The translations under genes were made by a program, and so were the position numbers. Under the pieces are notes generated by a model that was given only the letters and a program-made list of their open reading frames with translations, ran no database searches and was not told the DNA's origin. From contig CAYMSO010000007.1 in NCBI GenBank assembly GCA_964393185.1, positions 24,278-88,277 on the forward strand: DNA of 64,000 nucleotides, read 5' to 3'. The stretch's first letter is position 1. Each line of letters starts with the position of its first letter. The DNA is from CAYMSO01 sp964393185. GTDB lineage: Bacteria; Patescibacteriota; Dojkabacteria; J137. This document shows, piece by piece, positions 45,709 to 54,878 of the stretch.

Positions 45709-46836
45709 ATGAGCGACAATATGATTGAATTTAGTAGACATGAGATTAAAAATTATTTAGTAAATCGTTCGTATTTACATAATCAGTCTAAAAATATATC
45801 TGATGTTTTAAATCATTATTCGTGCTTGCAAGTAGATCCGTTAAGCGTTGTAGCCAAAAATCAAGAATTGGTATTATTCAATAGAGTAGAACAGTTTAAG
45901 CCCGATGACTTAAATGACTATATTTATACTAAAAGACAGGGATTTGAATATTGGCTCCAGCTGTATTCAATAGTTCCATTAGAATCTTTTCCATACCTAA
46001 CAGCAAGAATGCGTATTAAAAATTCATGGCAGGAAGATTACTACAATAAGCATAGAAGAGAAATCGATATAACATTGGAGTTTATAAGTAAGAACGGTCC
46101 GACTTCTTCTAAAGATCTAAGCCATATTCCTAAAGTTAAAGGTATTTTTTCCTGGACTGGGAAAGATACAAGAACAGGTCTACTTGCTTATTTATGGGAT
46201 ACTGGGCAAATTATGATTTCTTACAGAAAGAAAAATCAGAAATTTTATGATCTTACAGAAAATACAATACCAGTAGAAATTATTAATAAAAAAATAACTA
46301 CCAGAAAATCGATAGAATTCATTTTAAGACAAAGTTTTAAATATTTAGGAATTGTAAGGATACCGTATTCCAATCGCTGTGGATATGCTATTAGAACAGA
46401 ACTTCTAAAAGTTTTTAAAAAGATGTTAATTCAAAAGCAAATATTAAATTTAACAATTGATGGAAAAAAATCTCGCTACTACATACTTAGAGATCAAATT
46501 GAAGACATAAAAAAACTAGGTTTACAAAATTTACACAAAGAGTTAAATATATTGCCACCTTTAGATCCTTTGGTAATAGATAGAAAAATACTTTGCGATA
46601 TTTTTAATTTTAACTACACTTGGGAAGCGTACGTACCAGCTATTAATAGAAAATTTGGGCATTACGGAATGCCAGTACTTTTCCAAGGAAACTTCATTGG
46701 CCAAATTCTTCTAGAGAAAGATAAAATAAACAAGAGATTTAAAATTAAAAATGTAGACTTAAAAACAAATAATACAGAAGTCAAAAAATTGTTGAACTTA
46801 CAGATTGATCAGTTATCATTGTGCTTTCTAAACTAA
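45709..46836 (+). CDS. YcaQ/AlkZ-like winged-helix DNA glycosylase
   Basis: 375 aa. SCLQVDPLSVVAKNQELVLFNRV (about residues 38-60) matches the HTH_42/DUF1006 family; Gln41-Val-Asp43 is the QxD catalytic motif of the YcaQ (AlkX) branch that unhooks interstrand crosslinks. YWLQLYSIVPLESFPYL and the C-terminal LPPLDPLVIDRK...YTWEAYVPAINRKFGHYGMPVL also match. Family members remove bulky alkylpurines; some are encoded with genotoxin clusters as self-resistance. Here it neighbours no such cluster, but two ClbS-like genes occur elsewhere in the window. Confidence 0.85.
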   Translation: MSDNMIEFSRHEIKNYLVNRSYLHNQSKNISDVLNHYSCLQVDPLSVVAKNQELVLFNRVEQFKPDDLNDYIYTKRQGFEYWLQLYSIVPLESFPYLTARMRIKNSWQEDYYNKHRREIDITLEFISKNGPTSSKDLSHIPKVKGIFSWTGKDTRTGLLAYLWDTGQIMISYRKKNQKFYDLTENTIPVEIINKKITTRKSIEFILRQSFKYLGIVRIPYSNRCGYAIRTELLKVFKKMLIQKQILNLTIDGKKSRYYILRDQIEDIKKLGLQNLHKELNILPPLDPLVIDRKILCDIFNFNYTWEAYVPAINRKFGHYGMPVLFQGNFIGQILLEKDKINKRFKIKNVDLKTNNTEVKKLLNLQIDQLSLCFLN

Positions 46837-46847
46837 CTAATTCGCAA

Positions 46848-46876
46848 GAAAGAAGAGGTAAAAAACCTCTTCTTTC
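46848..46876. terminator. Bidirectional terminator hairpin
   Basis: GAAAGAAGAGGT (46848-46859), A-only loop of five, ACCTCTTCTTTC (46865-46876), between the convergent genes ending at 46836 and 46880. Confidence 0.75.
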
Positions 46877-46879
46877 AAG

Positions 46880-47584
46880 TTAGTAAACAAAAGTTCTTTC
46901 TACATCTATACTGTCCAACAACTCATCAGCTTTAGAACCTAAAAACCTTCGAAAATAACTTTTCAGATTGTCTATATCTTTTTTATACTTTTCAATAACA
47001 GATACATTGTCTATGTCTACAAATTGAGGAAAATCTATTATTATTGGCTGTTTTTTCCATACTAAAATATTGTACTCACATAAATCTCCATGAACAATTC
47101 TTAGTTCCAAAAATAGTTCAATATTTTTAATTATAGTCAATAATATATTTTCTGCTTCAGCTTGGCTTAATTCTATTTTTGTTAACAAAGGTGCTGGTCT
47201 ATCTTGCGTACCAAAATACTCCATCAAAATTGCATCATTTGTACATGCCAAAACTCTGGGTACATTAGCGTTATATTTATTTAACTTCTTCATAATTAAA
47301 AATTCTCGCGTTGTCCAGTAACTTCTTGTCAAGCCCTTGCCTTTCCTAGATTTTTGAATCATAGCCTTTTTCATAGTTCTACCTCTAATTTTATCTACAT
47401 TCATGTAGGTTAGCCTGGTTGTATACTTTGTAAATTTTTTATAAATTTTCAAAGCATATAGATCTGATTCGTATGTAACTAAATGTACCTCTGCTTCTTT
47501 TCCAGATTTTATTGGTTTTATATAGTTAATATCGATATTCTGTTTACTAAATTCGAAAATATTTCTTTCTATCAAATTTTGCAT
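46880..47584 (-). CDS. RIO-type protein kinase
   Basis: 234 aa. KSGKEAEVHLVTYESDLYALKIYK holds the nucleotide loop and ATP lysine; RIVHGDLCEYNILVW the catalytic Asp and Asn; PIIIDFPQFVD the metal-binding Asp. This is the RIO1/RIO-like order; bacterial members exist but their targets are unknown. Cytoplasmic. It stands alone, with a terminator hairpin behind it. Confidence 0.88.
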   Translation of the reverse strand: MQNLIERNIFEFSKQNIDINYIKPIKSGKEAEVHLVTYESDLYALKIYKKFTKYTTRLTYMNVDKIRGRTMKKAMIQKSRKGKGLTRSYWTTREFLIMKKLNKYNANVPRVLACTNDAILMEYFGTQDRPAPLLTKIELSQAEAENILLTIIKNIELFLELRIVHGDLCEYNILVWKKQPIIIDFPQFVDIDNVSVIEKYKKDIDNLKSYFRRFLGSKADELLDSIDVERTFVY

Positions 47585-47883
47585 AGCAATTATTAATATC
47601 TAAAGTGAACTATAATTTTAGAGTCAACTCTAAAATATAACGGTTAAATTTGAATTTAGATGGAGTAGTTATGCTGACTCTCTTAGTGAGTAAAGATTTT
47701 TGTAAGCAATTACTTATTAACCTTACCATCTTTTTGATTTTTGAAGTCCCTTTTCATAGCATTAGATGGTAACAAGTTAAATATTGAATATATAATAGTA
47801 AAACAATAATTAGTTTATGTCAACTTGCATAATTCGTTTGAAAGATTAATAATAGTCTTAATTCTAATAATTAATTTCCAAAC
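47585..47883. repeat. Intergenic stretch with two inverted repeats
   Basis: ATTTTAGAGT-CA-ACTCTAAAAT (47615-47636) and TTACCATCT (47723-47731) ... AGATGGTAA (47764-47772). The first lies just upstream of the RIO kinase and may be an operator or hairpin. The second pair shares TTACCA with the palindrome at 42370. No gene is seen. Confidence 0.4.
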
Positions 47884-48402
47884 ATGGACGAGAAACAACT
47901 CGAATCAAAAATCTCTGCATTTTTTAAAAAGCTTGAAGATTGGGACAAGAAGAAAAGTGCAAAGTCAGACAAGAAAAAATGGGACAAAAAATTTTCTAAT
48001 TTTTTTGAAGCTTTGTTTGCTATTTTGTTTCAGGTTATATTTTTGATTCTATTCAATACTTTTTACGACGATCTAAAATTTTTAACATCAGAATTCGAGC
48101 AATTAGTAAGTATTATTAACTTCTCTATATTTATAGGAATAATAATTTCTTTTACTAGATTAATTATTTGGGATGATAACTACAAAGCAGGCACAAACAT
48201 AGTTAATAACTTTGCATTCCTGTATATTGCATTCAGTTTTAATAAGGAATTCCCGATAGATTCAGATTATGAAGGCTTAATTAGAATTGCACTAATTGTT
48301 TCTATGTTTATAGCTATTGCCGCATCTTTCTTTGAAGTTTTTAAAATACTTACAAGGAATGCAGGCACTCTTTTAAAGGCTTTTGATGCAAAGAATAATT
48401 AG
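47884..48402 (+). CDS. Four-helix membrane protein
   Basis: 172 aa, not recognised. A charged cytoplasmic N-terminus (Lys/Asp-rich, residues 1-40, with KKSAKSDKKKWDKKF) is followed by helices at about 42-60, 76-93, 105-118 and 130-152. No catalytic residues stand out. It overlaps tail-to-tail with the following minus-strand gene. Confidence 0.65.
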   Translation: MDEKQLESKISAFFKKLEDWDKKKSAKSDKKKWDKKFSNFFEALFAILFQVIFLILFNTFYDDLKFLTSEFEQLVSIINFSIFIGIIISFTRLIIWDDNYKAGTNIVNNFAFLYIAFSFNKEFPIDSDYEGLIRIALIVSMFIAIAASFFEVFKILTRNAGTLLKAFDAKNN

Positions 48403-49244
48403 TGATACTCTGTTGGATCAGAGAAATTATTAATCATGTTACTAACATATTCATATAATTTGAGTCTTAAATGTGGCTTGGTACTGTCGGTGATTTCGTA
48501 ATTAAACATTGTCTTGACAAGTTGGTTGTAGAGCAGTGTATAAGCGGGTTTCATACTGCTCCTGAAAGTAAATCTAGGCTGCGGGCTTTTTTTAATAGCT
48601 ATAATTGCTTTATTAAAATAATCTAAATGTAAATTATATCCTTTCATAATACCTTGAGCTAAATTCGCTAGTTCCCATTCTATATTGATATTTGCTTTTT
48701 GGGCTTCGTCAAACTTTACCTGCAAAGGATATTTCAAATTTACTAACAAATCTCTATCACTTCTGTGACATATATGTCTTGTATTACCATAGTCCAAATG
48801 AAAACTTAATTCTCTATACTCAGAAACAGCACATTCATTCTGCCATTCCTGAATAGATTCTTTTCCGCTGTTTGGAGCACGTTTTACCTTAATTAAATAA
48901 TCTAAAAAATTAATTAAAGTGGCATAAGCACCACACATAAAATTAAGCTCCACAGCGATTAGGAATTGGGGTTCGACATGGATCCTTGTACCATCAGAAC
49001 GTTTTATATTGTGGTGAACATTATTAGCCAAATCAATAATAGATTGCTGAAATAATTTATCGTATACGTATTTATCTACATGCAATTCCCAACCATGGTG
49101 AAGGATTTCTAATGATTGCCATAGAGTATTTAAAAGATTTGATTGGGCTGCAGTACGTTTAATAAACAATGGATCAGTTTCTATAATATTGACTATATCT
49201 TGACCCAAGATTTTTGCCGAAGCATTTAATTTGAAGTTTTCCAT
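48399..49244 (-). CDS. Uncharacterised protein
   Basis: 281 aa, not recognised. Soluble, predicted all-helical, rich in His and Trp (LWQSLEILHHGWELHVDKYV, FHLDYGNTRHICHRSDRD). The clustered His/Asp/Cys residues near 150-165 could bind a metal. It sits alone between a membrane protein and folD, divergent from folD. Confidence 0.6.
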   Translation of the reverse strand: MENFKLNASAKILGQDIVNIIETDPLFIKRTAAQSNLLNTLWQSLEILHHGWELHVDKYVYDKLFQQSIIDLANNVHHNIKRSDGTRIHVEPQFLIAVELNFMCGAYATLINFLDYLIKVKRAPNSGKESIQEWQNECAVSEYRELSFHLDYGNTRHICHRSDRDLLVNLKYPLQVKFDEAQKANINIEWELANLAQGIMKGYNLHLDYFNKAIIAIKKSPQPRFTFRSSMKPAYTLLYNQLVKTMFNYEITDSTKPHLRLKLYEYVSNMINNFSDPTEYH

Positions 49245-49360
49245 TTTGCGCTAATTTGTGCAACAAGTATAGCAAATATATTCAATATCTCTAAAGACAC
49301 TCAATATCCTTCCATTTTCTAGTATATACTTATATAATTATCCAGTATTAAAGTACATCG

Positions 49361-50233
49361 ATGAGTTTAATAGACGGAAAACAAATTGCAGAGGGAATTC
49401 TTAGACAAATTAAACTAAAAGTTCTGGATATTCATCCCAAGCCAAAACTCGCCATAGTACTTGCATCTAACGACGAATCATCCAAAAAATATATAGAGCT
49501 TAAATCTAAAGCTGCAGAAAAAGTAGGAGTAGATACCAAGATTTACTACTATCCAGAAGAAATTACATTAGATCAGCTAATTTTTGAAATAAAGAGATTT
49601 CGTTCGAACGAGGCAATAAACGGCGTCTTGATCCAGCTACCATTTTATAAACACTTAGAACCATACGAAAATTTAATTATTAATTCGCTTGATCACTTCA
49701 AAGACTCTGATGGTTTAACAGCCATTCAGCAGGGAAGTGTTTCACATTTTTTGCCCGGATCAATTCTTCCTGCAGCAGTGGAGGCTGTTCTAGAGTGTTT
49801 AAATATTTGTACAAAAGAAGACCTGTCTTGGGATAATTTAGTCAAAAATCACGATAAAATTACTTTTTTTAATGGAAAAAATGTCTTAATAATTAATAAC
49901 ACGAATTTGATTGGCAAACCGTTATCAAATATTCTCTGTTCGATGAACGCAACTGTTAACATTGCAAATGAAGTTACTCATGATTTAAAAACATTAAGTC
50001 TAGCAGCAGATATAATAGTTAGTGCAACAGGAAAAACAGATTTGATTGATTATAAAATGATAAAAAAAGATGCTATTTTAATTGATGTAACGAGCACAGT
50101 GGTAAATGGGAAAGCCAAAGGTGATTTTATAATGTCTAAAGAACTTGTTCAAAAAGCTTCTTTTGTTACCCCCGTACCCGGAGGCATAGGACCTATTACA
50201 ATTGCTTGCCTACTAAGAAATTTGTTAAAATAG
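49361..50233 (+). CDS. folD: Methylenetetrahydrofolate dehydrogenase/cyclohydrolase
   Basis: 290 aa. SSKKYIELKSKAAEKVG contains the Tyr and catalytic Lys of FolD; GVLIQLPFYKHL, DSDGLT and FVTPVPGGIGPITIACLL are the family signatures. The NADP(H)-binding part reads FNGKNVLIINNTNLIGKPL, where the usual GRS reads NNT. It interconverts methylene- and formyl-tetrahydrofolate; glyA lies nearby on the other strand and supplies methylene-THF. Confidence 0.93.
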   Translation: MSLIDGKQIAEGILRQIKLKVLDIHPKPKLAIVLASNDESSKKYIELKSKAAEKVGVDTKIYYYPEEITLDQLIFEIKRFRSNEAINGVLIQLPFYKHLEPYENLIINSLDHFKDSDGLTAIQQGSVSHFLPGSILPAAVEAVLECLNICTKEDLSWDNLVKNHDKITFFNGKNVLIINNTNLIGKPLSNILCSMNATVNIANEVTHDLKTLSLAADIIVSATGKTDLIDYKMIKKDAILIDVTSTVVNGKAKGDFIMSKELVQKASFVTPVPGGIGPITIACLLRNLLK

Positions 50234-50256
50234 CCCAATAAACTCACCAGTTGCCT

Positions 50257-51078
50257 ATGAATAGTGACACTACTGTAGATAAAATATATGTACAAGAAGA
50301 TCATTGCATACTGTTAAATACCGAGGTTGCTTTAACTCAAATCAGTCAAGATATTAATTCCGCTAGTGGTAAGCTTCTTGTATGCGTGCATCCAAATTTT
50401 TATATTCGATATCTACCTTGGCAAATTTCTGATATTGATGGTCGAAATACATATACCTATACGATCTATTTGGAAAAATTAAATAAACTAGTTAATTGTT
50501 TTACCAGTGCCGGAATACCTATTTTGTTCTTAGTTGAGACCAGAGATACAACTGGTAAATTTGAGGAAAATTATAATAAATGCATTGCTAGCTTCAATAA
50601 ACAAATGAATATCTATATAAATAATTATCCTAGAATAAAGAAATATTTTGCATTAACAAAACTCAACACGCCAAAACTTACAAAAGATTTTACTAATTCT
50701 TTTGGTCGGCAATTAGCCTTAGATCAACTAGATAATTTATTTAGCTATCTAAAAAAAGCAGGACTATCAACAGCATACATATCAGGCGTTAGATTTTCGA
50801 GTACTTGGGGAAGCATTGAATTAGGCAAATATAACGCTTTAGTTTTAAGACCTAGGGTAATAGATACATTTTCCTTTGTTGGATGTGTTCCCAGTACAGT
50901 TGAAAGCTTGCAAAGAATCGGAATAAGAGTGGCATATACCAATGTAACTTACCCAACCACGGTTCCTAAATGGTTTGATTTACAAAAGACAAATGATAGT
51001 AAAGTTGCTAGCACTCGACATAGATTTATTGATAAGAGAGTGGTAGAAGCCTCAAGTCAAAGTATGCTGGAATTCTAA
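50257..51078 (+). CDS. Uncharacterised protein downstream of folD
   Basis: 273 aa from ATG 50257 (a TTG two codons earlier is possible). Alternating strands and helices such as GKLLVCVHPNFYIRYL and AGIPILFLVETRD suggest a Rossmann- or isochorismatase-like alpha/beta fold, but I see no catalytic signature. It starts 23 bases after folD and is probably cotranscribed with it, and is convergent with glyA. Confidence 0.6.
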   Translation: MNSDTTVDKIYVQEDHCILLNTEVALTQISQDINSASGKLLVCVHPNFYIRYLPWQISDIDGRNTYTYTIYLEKLNKLVNCFTSAGIPILFLVETRDTTGKFEENYNKCIASFNKQMNIYINNYPRIKKYFALTKLNTPKLTKDFTNSFGRQLALDQLDNLFSYLKKAGLSTAYISGVRFSSTWGSIELGKYNALVLRPRVIDTFSFVGCVPSTVESLQRIGIRVAYTNVTYPTTVPKWFDLQKTNDSKVASTRHRFIDKRVVEASSQSMLEF

Positions 51079-51100
51079 AGTTTCTTAAATATATTCGCTA

Positions 51101-52459
51101 CTATTCCACCATAAATTCCTCGCAAAGCTTTTCTACTCTTAACCTTACCTCTCGAAGTTCATATGCATCGAACATTTTTTTATTAAAATCTTCAAAACTT
51201 AAATCTGCATGCTTTTTTGCAAATTCAGTCACCTCATTTATTATTTCTGCGATGAATCTCATTTGTTCTTCTTTCATTCCTCTGGTTGTTACCGTTGGAG
51301 TACCTATTCTTAGTCCAGATGGATTAACAGGAGAATTTTTTTCGTACGGAACAGTATTTTTATTAGAAATTATTCCAGCATATGCAAGTGCACGAGAAAT
51401 TTGCTTACCAGAAAGCCCTTTGCCTGTCATATTGATCAATAGCAAGTGCTTATCTGTACCTCCAGTGATAACATCGAACCCCATATTCATTAATTCGCTA
51501 GCAAGGATCTTTGCATTTAAAACTACTTGTTTTGCATATTGCTTAAAATCTTCTGTATCTGCTTCGAATAAGGCCTGAGTTAAACCGGCTATTGTATGTT
51601 GAAATGGGCCACCTTGCATTCCAGGAAAAACAGATTTATCTATCTTTTCTGCATACTTTTTTTTGCATACAATAACAGCCCCTCTTGGACCTCTGAGTGT
51701 CTTATGAGTTGTAAAAGTTACAAAGTCAGCATAGTTAAACGGTGAATTAACTGCCCCGCCTGCTATGAGTCCTGCTTCGTGAGCAACGTCTGCTAAATAA
51801 TATGCTCCTACGGTAGAAGCTATTTCGGACATCCGTTTATAATCTAGATCCCTTGGATAAGCAGTACCTCCTGTTATGATTAGTTGCGGTTTTTCTTTCT
51901 GAGCAAGTTTCTCTATAAAATTGTAGTCAAACAAATTTGATTTTGGGTCAGTCTTATACTGGATTACATTATATAACTTGGATACAACACTTACCTTTCT
52001 CTTGCCACCTGTATATATCATTTCTTCATTTTGAGATTTTATTTTTTTTGAACTATTTTTTTTGTCTTTAATAGCATCATAACTCCAGCCGTGACTTAGA
52101 TGTCCGCCATCAGGAAGATACATGCTCAAAATTTTATCTCCAGGCTTAAGAATAGAATTGTACACAGCTAGATTTGCAATACTTCCCGAAAGTGGCTGGA
52201 CATTTGCGTGCCATTCTAACTCATCCAAGCCAAATACCTTTAAAATCATTTTTATACATAAACTTTCCAACTCATCTACAAATTCGTTTCCTTCATAGTA
52301 GCGGGCTTCCGGATAACCTTCTGCATATTTATGCATAAAAACTGATCCGACAGCCTTTCTAACAGACTTAGAGGTGAAGTTTTCGGAGGGTATTAAATCT
52401 AAAGTATATTTCTGTCTTTGGATTTCTCTCTCCAGAATGGTTAATAATTTAGTATGCAT
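51101..52459 (-). CDS. glyA: Serine hydroxymethyltransferase
   Basis: 452 aa, about 35 longer than the E. coli enzyme. IPSENFTSKSVRKAVGS, YAEGYPEARYYEGNEFVDELE, ADVAHEAGLIAGG and TFTTHKTLRGPRGAV (PLP lysine) are present. An insertion of about 27 Lys/Ser-rich residues follows the DGGHLSHGW motif (about residues 125-152), as in enzymes of candidate-phyla bacteria. It makes glycine and methylene-THF from serine, which feeds folD. Confidence 0.95.
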   Translation of the reverse strand: MHTKLLTILEREIQRQKYTLDLIPSENFTSKSVRKAVGSVFMHKYAEGYPEARYYEGNEFVDELESLCIKMILKVFGLDELEWHANVQPLSGSIANLAVYNSILKPGDKILSMYLPDGGHLSHGWSYDAIKDKKNSSKKIKSQNEEMIYTGGKRKVSVVSKLYNVIQYKTDPKSNLFDYNFIEKLAQKEKPQLIITGGTAYPRDLDYKRMSEIASTVGAYYLADVAHEAGLIAGGAVNSPFNYADFVTFTTHKTLRGPRGAVIVCKKKYAEKIDKSVFPGMQGGPFQHTIAGLTQALFEADTEDFKQYAKQVVLNAKILASELMNMGFDVITGGTDKHLLLINMTGKGLSGKQISRALAYAGIISNKNTVPYEKNSPVNPSGLRIGTPTVTTRGMKEEQMRFIAEIINEVTEFAKKHADLSFEDFNKKMFDAYELREVRLRVEKLCEEFMVE

Positions 52460-52482
52460 GATTTTGTAGGTTAATTTTAAAG

Positions 52483-52830
52483 TTAATTGTCAATTTTTAT
52501 TCCTTTTAAAAAATCTTTTACTTGATCGTACTCAACACCATAATCCTCTTCAAATTCCTTCTCTCTACTGTTTTGCCCCATCTTATAACCTACAAAAAAA
52601 GTTAACACAATCACTGCAAGCAAAATACCTATAAATGTTAATTTAGCTGTAAAGCTCAATACTCCAAAGAAGTTAATAAAAGTTTTTAGCAGGGTTGACA
52701 AAATCTTTAGTAAAGATCTTAGCAAAGCAAGAAGAAAATTAAAAAAAGTACCTATTCCAACTATTACAGGGTTTGTACCTTGTTTACTTGGAGCTTCGAG
52801 GTTGGCAGAATTTTCTTGCTTGTTTTCCAT
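52483..52830 (-). CDS. Small single-pass membrane protein
   Basis: 115 aa, not recognised. A disordered N-terminus, an amphipathic stretch (FLLALLRSLLKILSTLLKTF, about 33-52) that may lie along the membrane, a membrane helix at about 63-85 and an acidic tail. Gap of 23 bases to glyA; perhaps cotranscribed. Confidence 0.6.
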   Translation of the reverse strand: MENKQENSANLEAPSKQGTNPVIVGIGTFFNFLLALLRSLLKILSTLLKTFINFFGVLSFTAKLTFIGILLAVIVLTFFVGYKMGQNSREKEFEEDYGVEYDQVKDFLKGIKIDN

Positions 52831-53066
52831 TGTTTATAATTAATTATTAAAATAATACTAAATAGGTGACTTTCTTAGTAGAAATTTTACTTTCTAGGGC
52901 AGAATTTTGGTTGACTTTCCATTAAAATATATCACTCTATAACCATATTTTTCAATTGTTTGTCGAAAAGAGAGTAGATTTTAACTTCCAAAAAAGCTTT
53001 GCAACATACATACTAAAGACGCCAATACCCAACATCAGCTGCATTATTTAATATTTTGTGATATAT
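52831..53066. other. Intergenic stretch before the rod-shaped RNA
   Basis: A/T-rich, no gene seen. TTGACT at 52911 resembles a -35 box for the plus strand, but no -10 box lies at the right distance. Together with the structured element that follows, the gene-free stretch is 379 bases. Confidence 0.3.
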
Positions 53067-53213
53067 TTAATTAGTGCTAGTGGACTATTAAAAACTGGAA
53101 CATTTAAAATTTAGGTCGGATTATATCGCTACAGCCCGTGGGTTGTATGCTGCGTCCGCAATTAAACACTGTGTTCTATACACAGTTTAAAATAGCTACT
53201 AGCACCTAATTAA
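53067..53213. ncRNA. Candidate rod-shaped structured RNA, 6S-like; strand uncertain
   Basis: The 147 bases fold end to end. TTAATTAGTGCTAGT (53067-53081) pairs with ACTAGCACCTAATTAA (53198-53213, one bulge). Inside it CTATTAAAAACTG pairs with CAGTTTAAAATAG with two mismatches, then GGAACA with TGTTCT. CGGA/TCCG follows, and the tip TACAGCC-CGTG-GGTTGTA closes the rod. A long interrupted stem with a central open area is the architecture of 6S RNA. The right arm overlaps the stop of the minus-strand gene at 53210. No GNRA tip or SRP motif. No good promoter found, so a terminator or mRNA-tail structure is the alternative. Confidence 0.35.
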
Positions 53214-53935
53214 TTCTTGCATCTCGGATCATTTTTATCGTATACATTGTCATTGATCATGTATACCAGATAATAGGAGTTTTCTTCAAAATTAAAATCA
53301 TTGGATTTTAATTTAAAGTCTTTCAGTATATCCAAATCAAAATTTTCTATGTGAAGTTTCAAGCTTTCAGCATTTATAGGTATCAACCTTAGCTGTGAGG
53401 AAACAACATATGTATAATAATTAGCTTCGATTGATCCTTCTATTGCCAAAGAAAAATTGTTTAAAAGTTGTTTACTTAAATTTTCTTGAGCTATCTTAGA
53501 AACAATTATTTTCCCTGCAAACATATCACAAGTATTTTTAATTTCTTTTTTTTCTTCAGGCTCTTCGTTGGAACTACTAAAAGTTCCAGATGGGATCTGT
53601 TCCGGATCCTGGGTTTTTATCTTATTCAACTCCTCTAATCTTAGTTTTTCCTTTGCCACATTATCTATTAGATTACCGACTTTAGTATATGTACTTGATA
53701 GTTGAGTGGTCGTGCCAATAACGTTCCCTTGCTGATCAACTTCACTAGGCAGTTCGATCCTTTCAAATACTGACTCAAACTTTTCCAAATCCTTATTTAC
53801 TACAATTAACGGATATGGAATACCCCATATTAACGATGTAATAATCAGCGGCACAATTAAGTTAATAGGCATTGCAAGAAAACAAGTCAAGCCTCGGGGA
53901 TTAAAAATCTTGCTGTGAATATTTTTGGCATTCAT
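53210..53935 (-). CDS. Membrane-anchored extracytoplasmic protein
   Basis: 241 aa, not recognised. One membrane helix at about residues 19-46 (INLIVPLIITSLIWGIPYPL), then an outside domain with a coiled-coil-prone stretch (residues 85-125) and two cysteines near NTCDMF and DPRCKN that could pair. It follows pth by 27 bases on the same strand and its stop codon is buried in the rod-shaped RNA element. Confidence 0.6.
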   Translation of the reverse strand: MNAKNIHSKIFNPRGLTCFLAMPINLIVPLIITSLIWGIPYPLIVVNKDLEKFESVFERIELPSEVDQQGNVIGTTTQLSSTYTKVGNLIDNVAKEKLRLEELNKIKTQDPEQIPSGTFSSSNEEPEEKKEIKNTCDMFAGKIIVSKIAQENLSKQLLNNFSLAIEGSIEANYYTYVVSSQLRLIPINAESLKLHIENFDLDILKDFKLKSNDFNFEENSYYLVYMINDNVYDKNDPRCKN

Positions 53936-53962
53936 AAGTTCAATCTTTCAAAGTCAGTATAA

Positions 53963-54520
53963 CTAATTTTTAATGTTGATAGTAGTCAAAATTTTAGTGA
54001 ACACATCCCCTATAATTTTTAGTTCATCTCGACCAAATTTATTAAGTACATAATCACTTGGAACAATTTTTGATCTAATATCTTCAGGTCTATTATCGAT
54101 TCCGATTCTAAGTCTCCAATAATTATTTCCTATAAACTCATCTATGGACGAAATACCGTTGTGAACTTTTGGGCCTTTCCCAAATTGAATCTTAAAACTT
54201 CCCAGTACCAGATCAAGGTCATCGTGTGCTACAAGTAATTCCTCGTTTTTTAATTTATAGTAATTAAGCAGCTTGTGTACAGCTATGCCAGACAGATTCA
54301 TCATTGTTGTAGGTTTAGCTAATGTAATCTTTGAGTTGTTTAGTATTGATTGACCTATATATGTATTTAATTTTGAATCTTTTTTAAACTCTTTTTCTAA
54401 CTGATCTAAAAATAAAAACCCAACGTTATGACGAGTGTCTTGATAAATTTTGCCATCATTTCCCAGTCCTACAATTAATTTAATTTGAGATAAATTAAAA
54501 TTTTGATAATTTTCTTCCAT
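53963..54520 (-). CDS. pth: Peptidyl-tRNA hydrolase
   Basis: 185 aa. LIVGLGNDGKIYQDTRHNVGF contains the catalytic His and Asn, and LVAHDDLDLVLGSFKIQFGK with KVHNGISSI the second motif; the family's GGGxGGHNG is altered to GKGPKVHNG. It recycles peptidyl-tRNAs dropped from ribosomes. Divergent from the coiled-coil gene at 54598. Confidence 0.93.
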   Translation of the reverse strand: MEENYQNFNLSQIKLIVGLGNDGKIYQDTRHNVGFLFLDQLEKEFKKDSKLNTYIGQSILNNSKITLAKPTTMMNLSGIAVHKLLNYYKLKNEELLVAHDDLDLVLGSFKIQFGKGPKVHNGISSIDEFIGNNYWRLRIGIDNRPEDIRSKIVPSDYVLNKFGRDELKIIGDVFTKILTTINIKN

Positions 54521-54532
54521 GTTGAATAATTC

Positions 54533-54562
54533 TTAACATTATGATTATACTTGGAATATAAT
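54533..54562 (+). promoter_or_regulatory. Promoter of the 54598 gene
   Basis: TTAACA (54533-54538), 18-base spacer, TATAAT (54557-54562). Transcription should begin near 54569, about 29 bases before the ATG. Confidence 0.55.
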
Positions 54563-54597
54563 GTAAGGAAAATATTTTAATCTATTAATTGTAAATT

Positions 54598-54873
54598 ATG
54601 GACTCATTTTTTAAGAAGTTAGGTATATTTGTTATAGTTGTAGTATTGTTAGTAGGTGTAGGTTTAGGTGCAGGCTTTGGAGCTTATTACTTTGGTAGAG
54701 AAGAAGCAAGAGATGAGGTAACTAAAGAATTGAAAGAAGAATATAAGCTAGATAAAAGTGAACTAAAGTCGGAGTACGAGGCAGAAATTTCCGAATTAGA
54801 AAACGAAATAGACGAACTTGAAGATGAAATCAAAAGACTTGAAAGACTAAACAATAGAAATACCGAGGAGTAA
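54598..54873 (+). CDS. Small membrane-anchored coiled-coil protein
   Basis: 91 aa. One membrane helix with glycines (residues 9-32, GVGLGAGFGAYYFG) and a strongly charged coiled coil (SELENEIDELEDEIKRLERL). No homologue recognised. It ends five bases before the convergent recombinase gene. It could be a stalk or division-type scaffold protein. Confidence 0.65.
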   Translation: MDSFFKKLGIFVIVVVLLVGVGLGAGFGAYYFGREEARDEVTKELKEEYKLDKSELKSEYEAEISELENEIDELEDEIKRLERLNNRNTEE

Positions 54874-54878
54874 GCTTT

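Noticed and set aside
53067..53213. SRP (4.5S) RNA
   Set aside because: The tip loop is CGTG, not a GNRA tetraloop, and the conserved internal loops of the SRP domain are missing on both strands.
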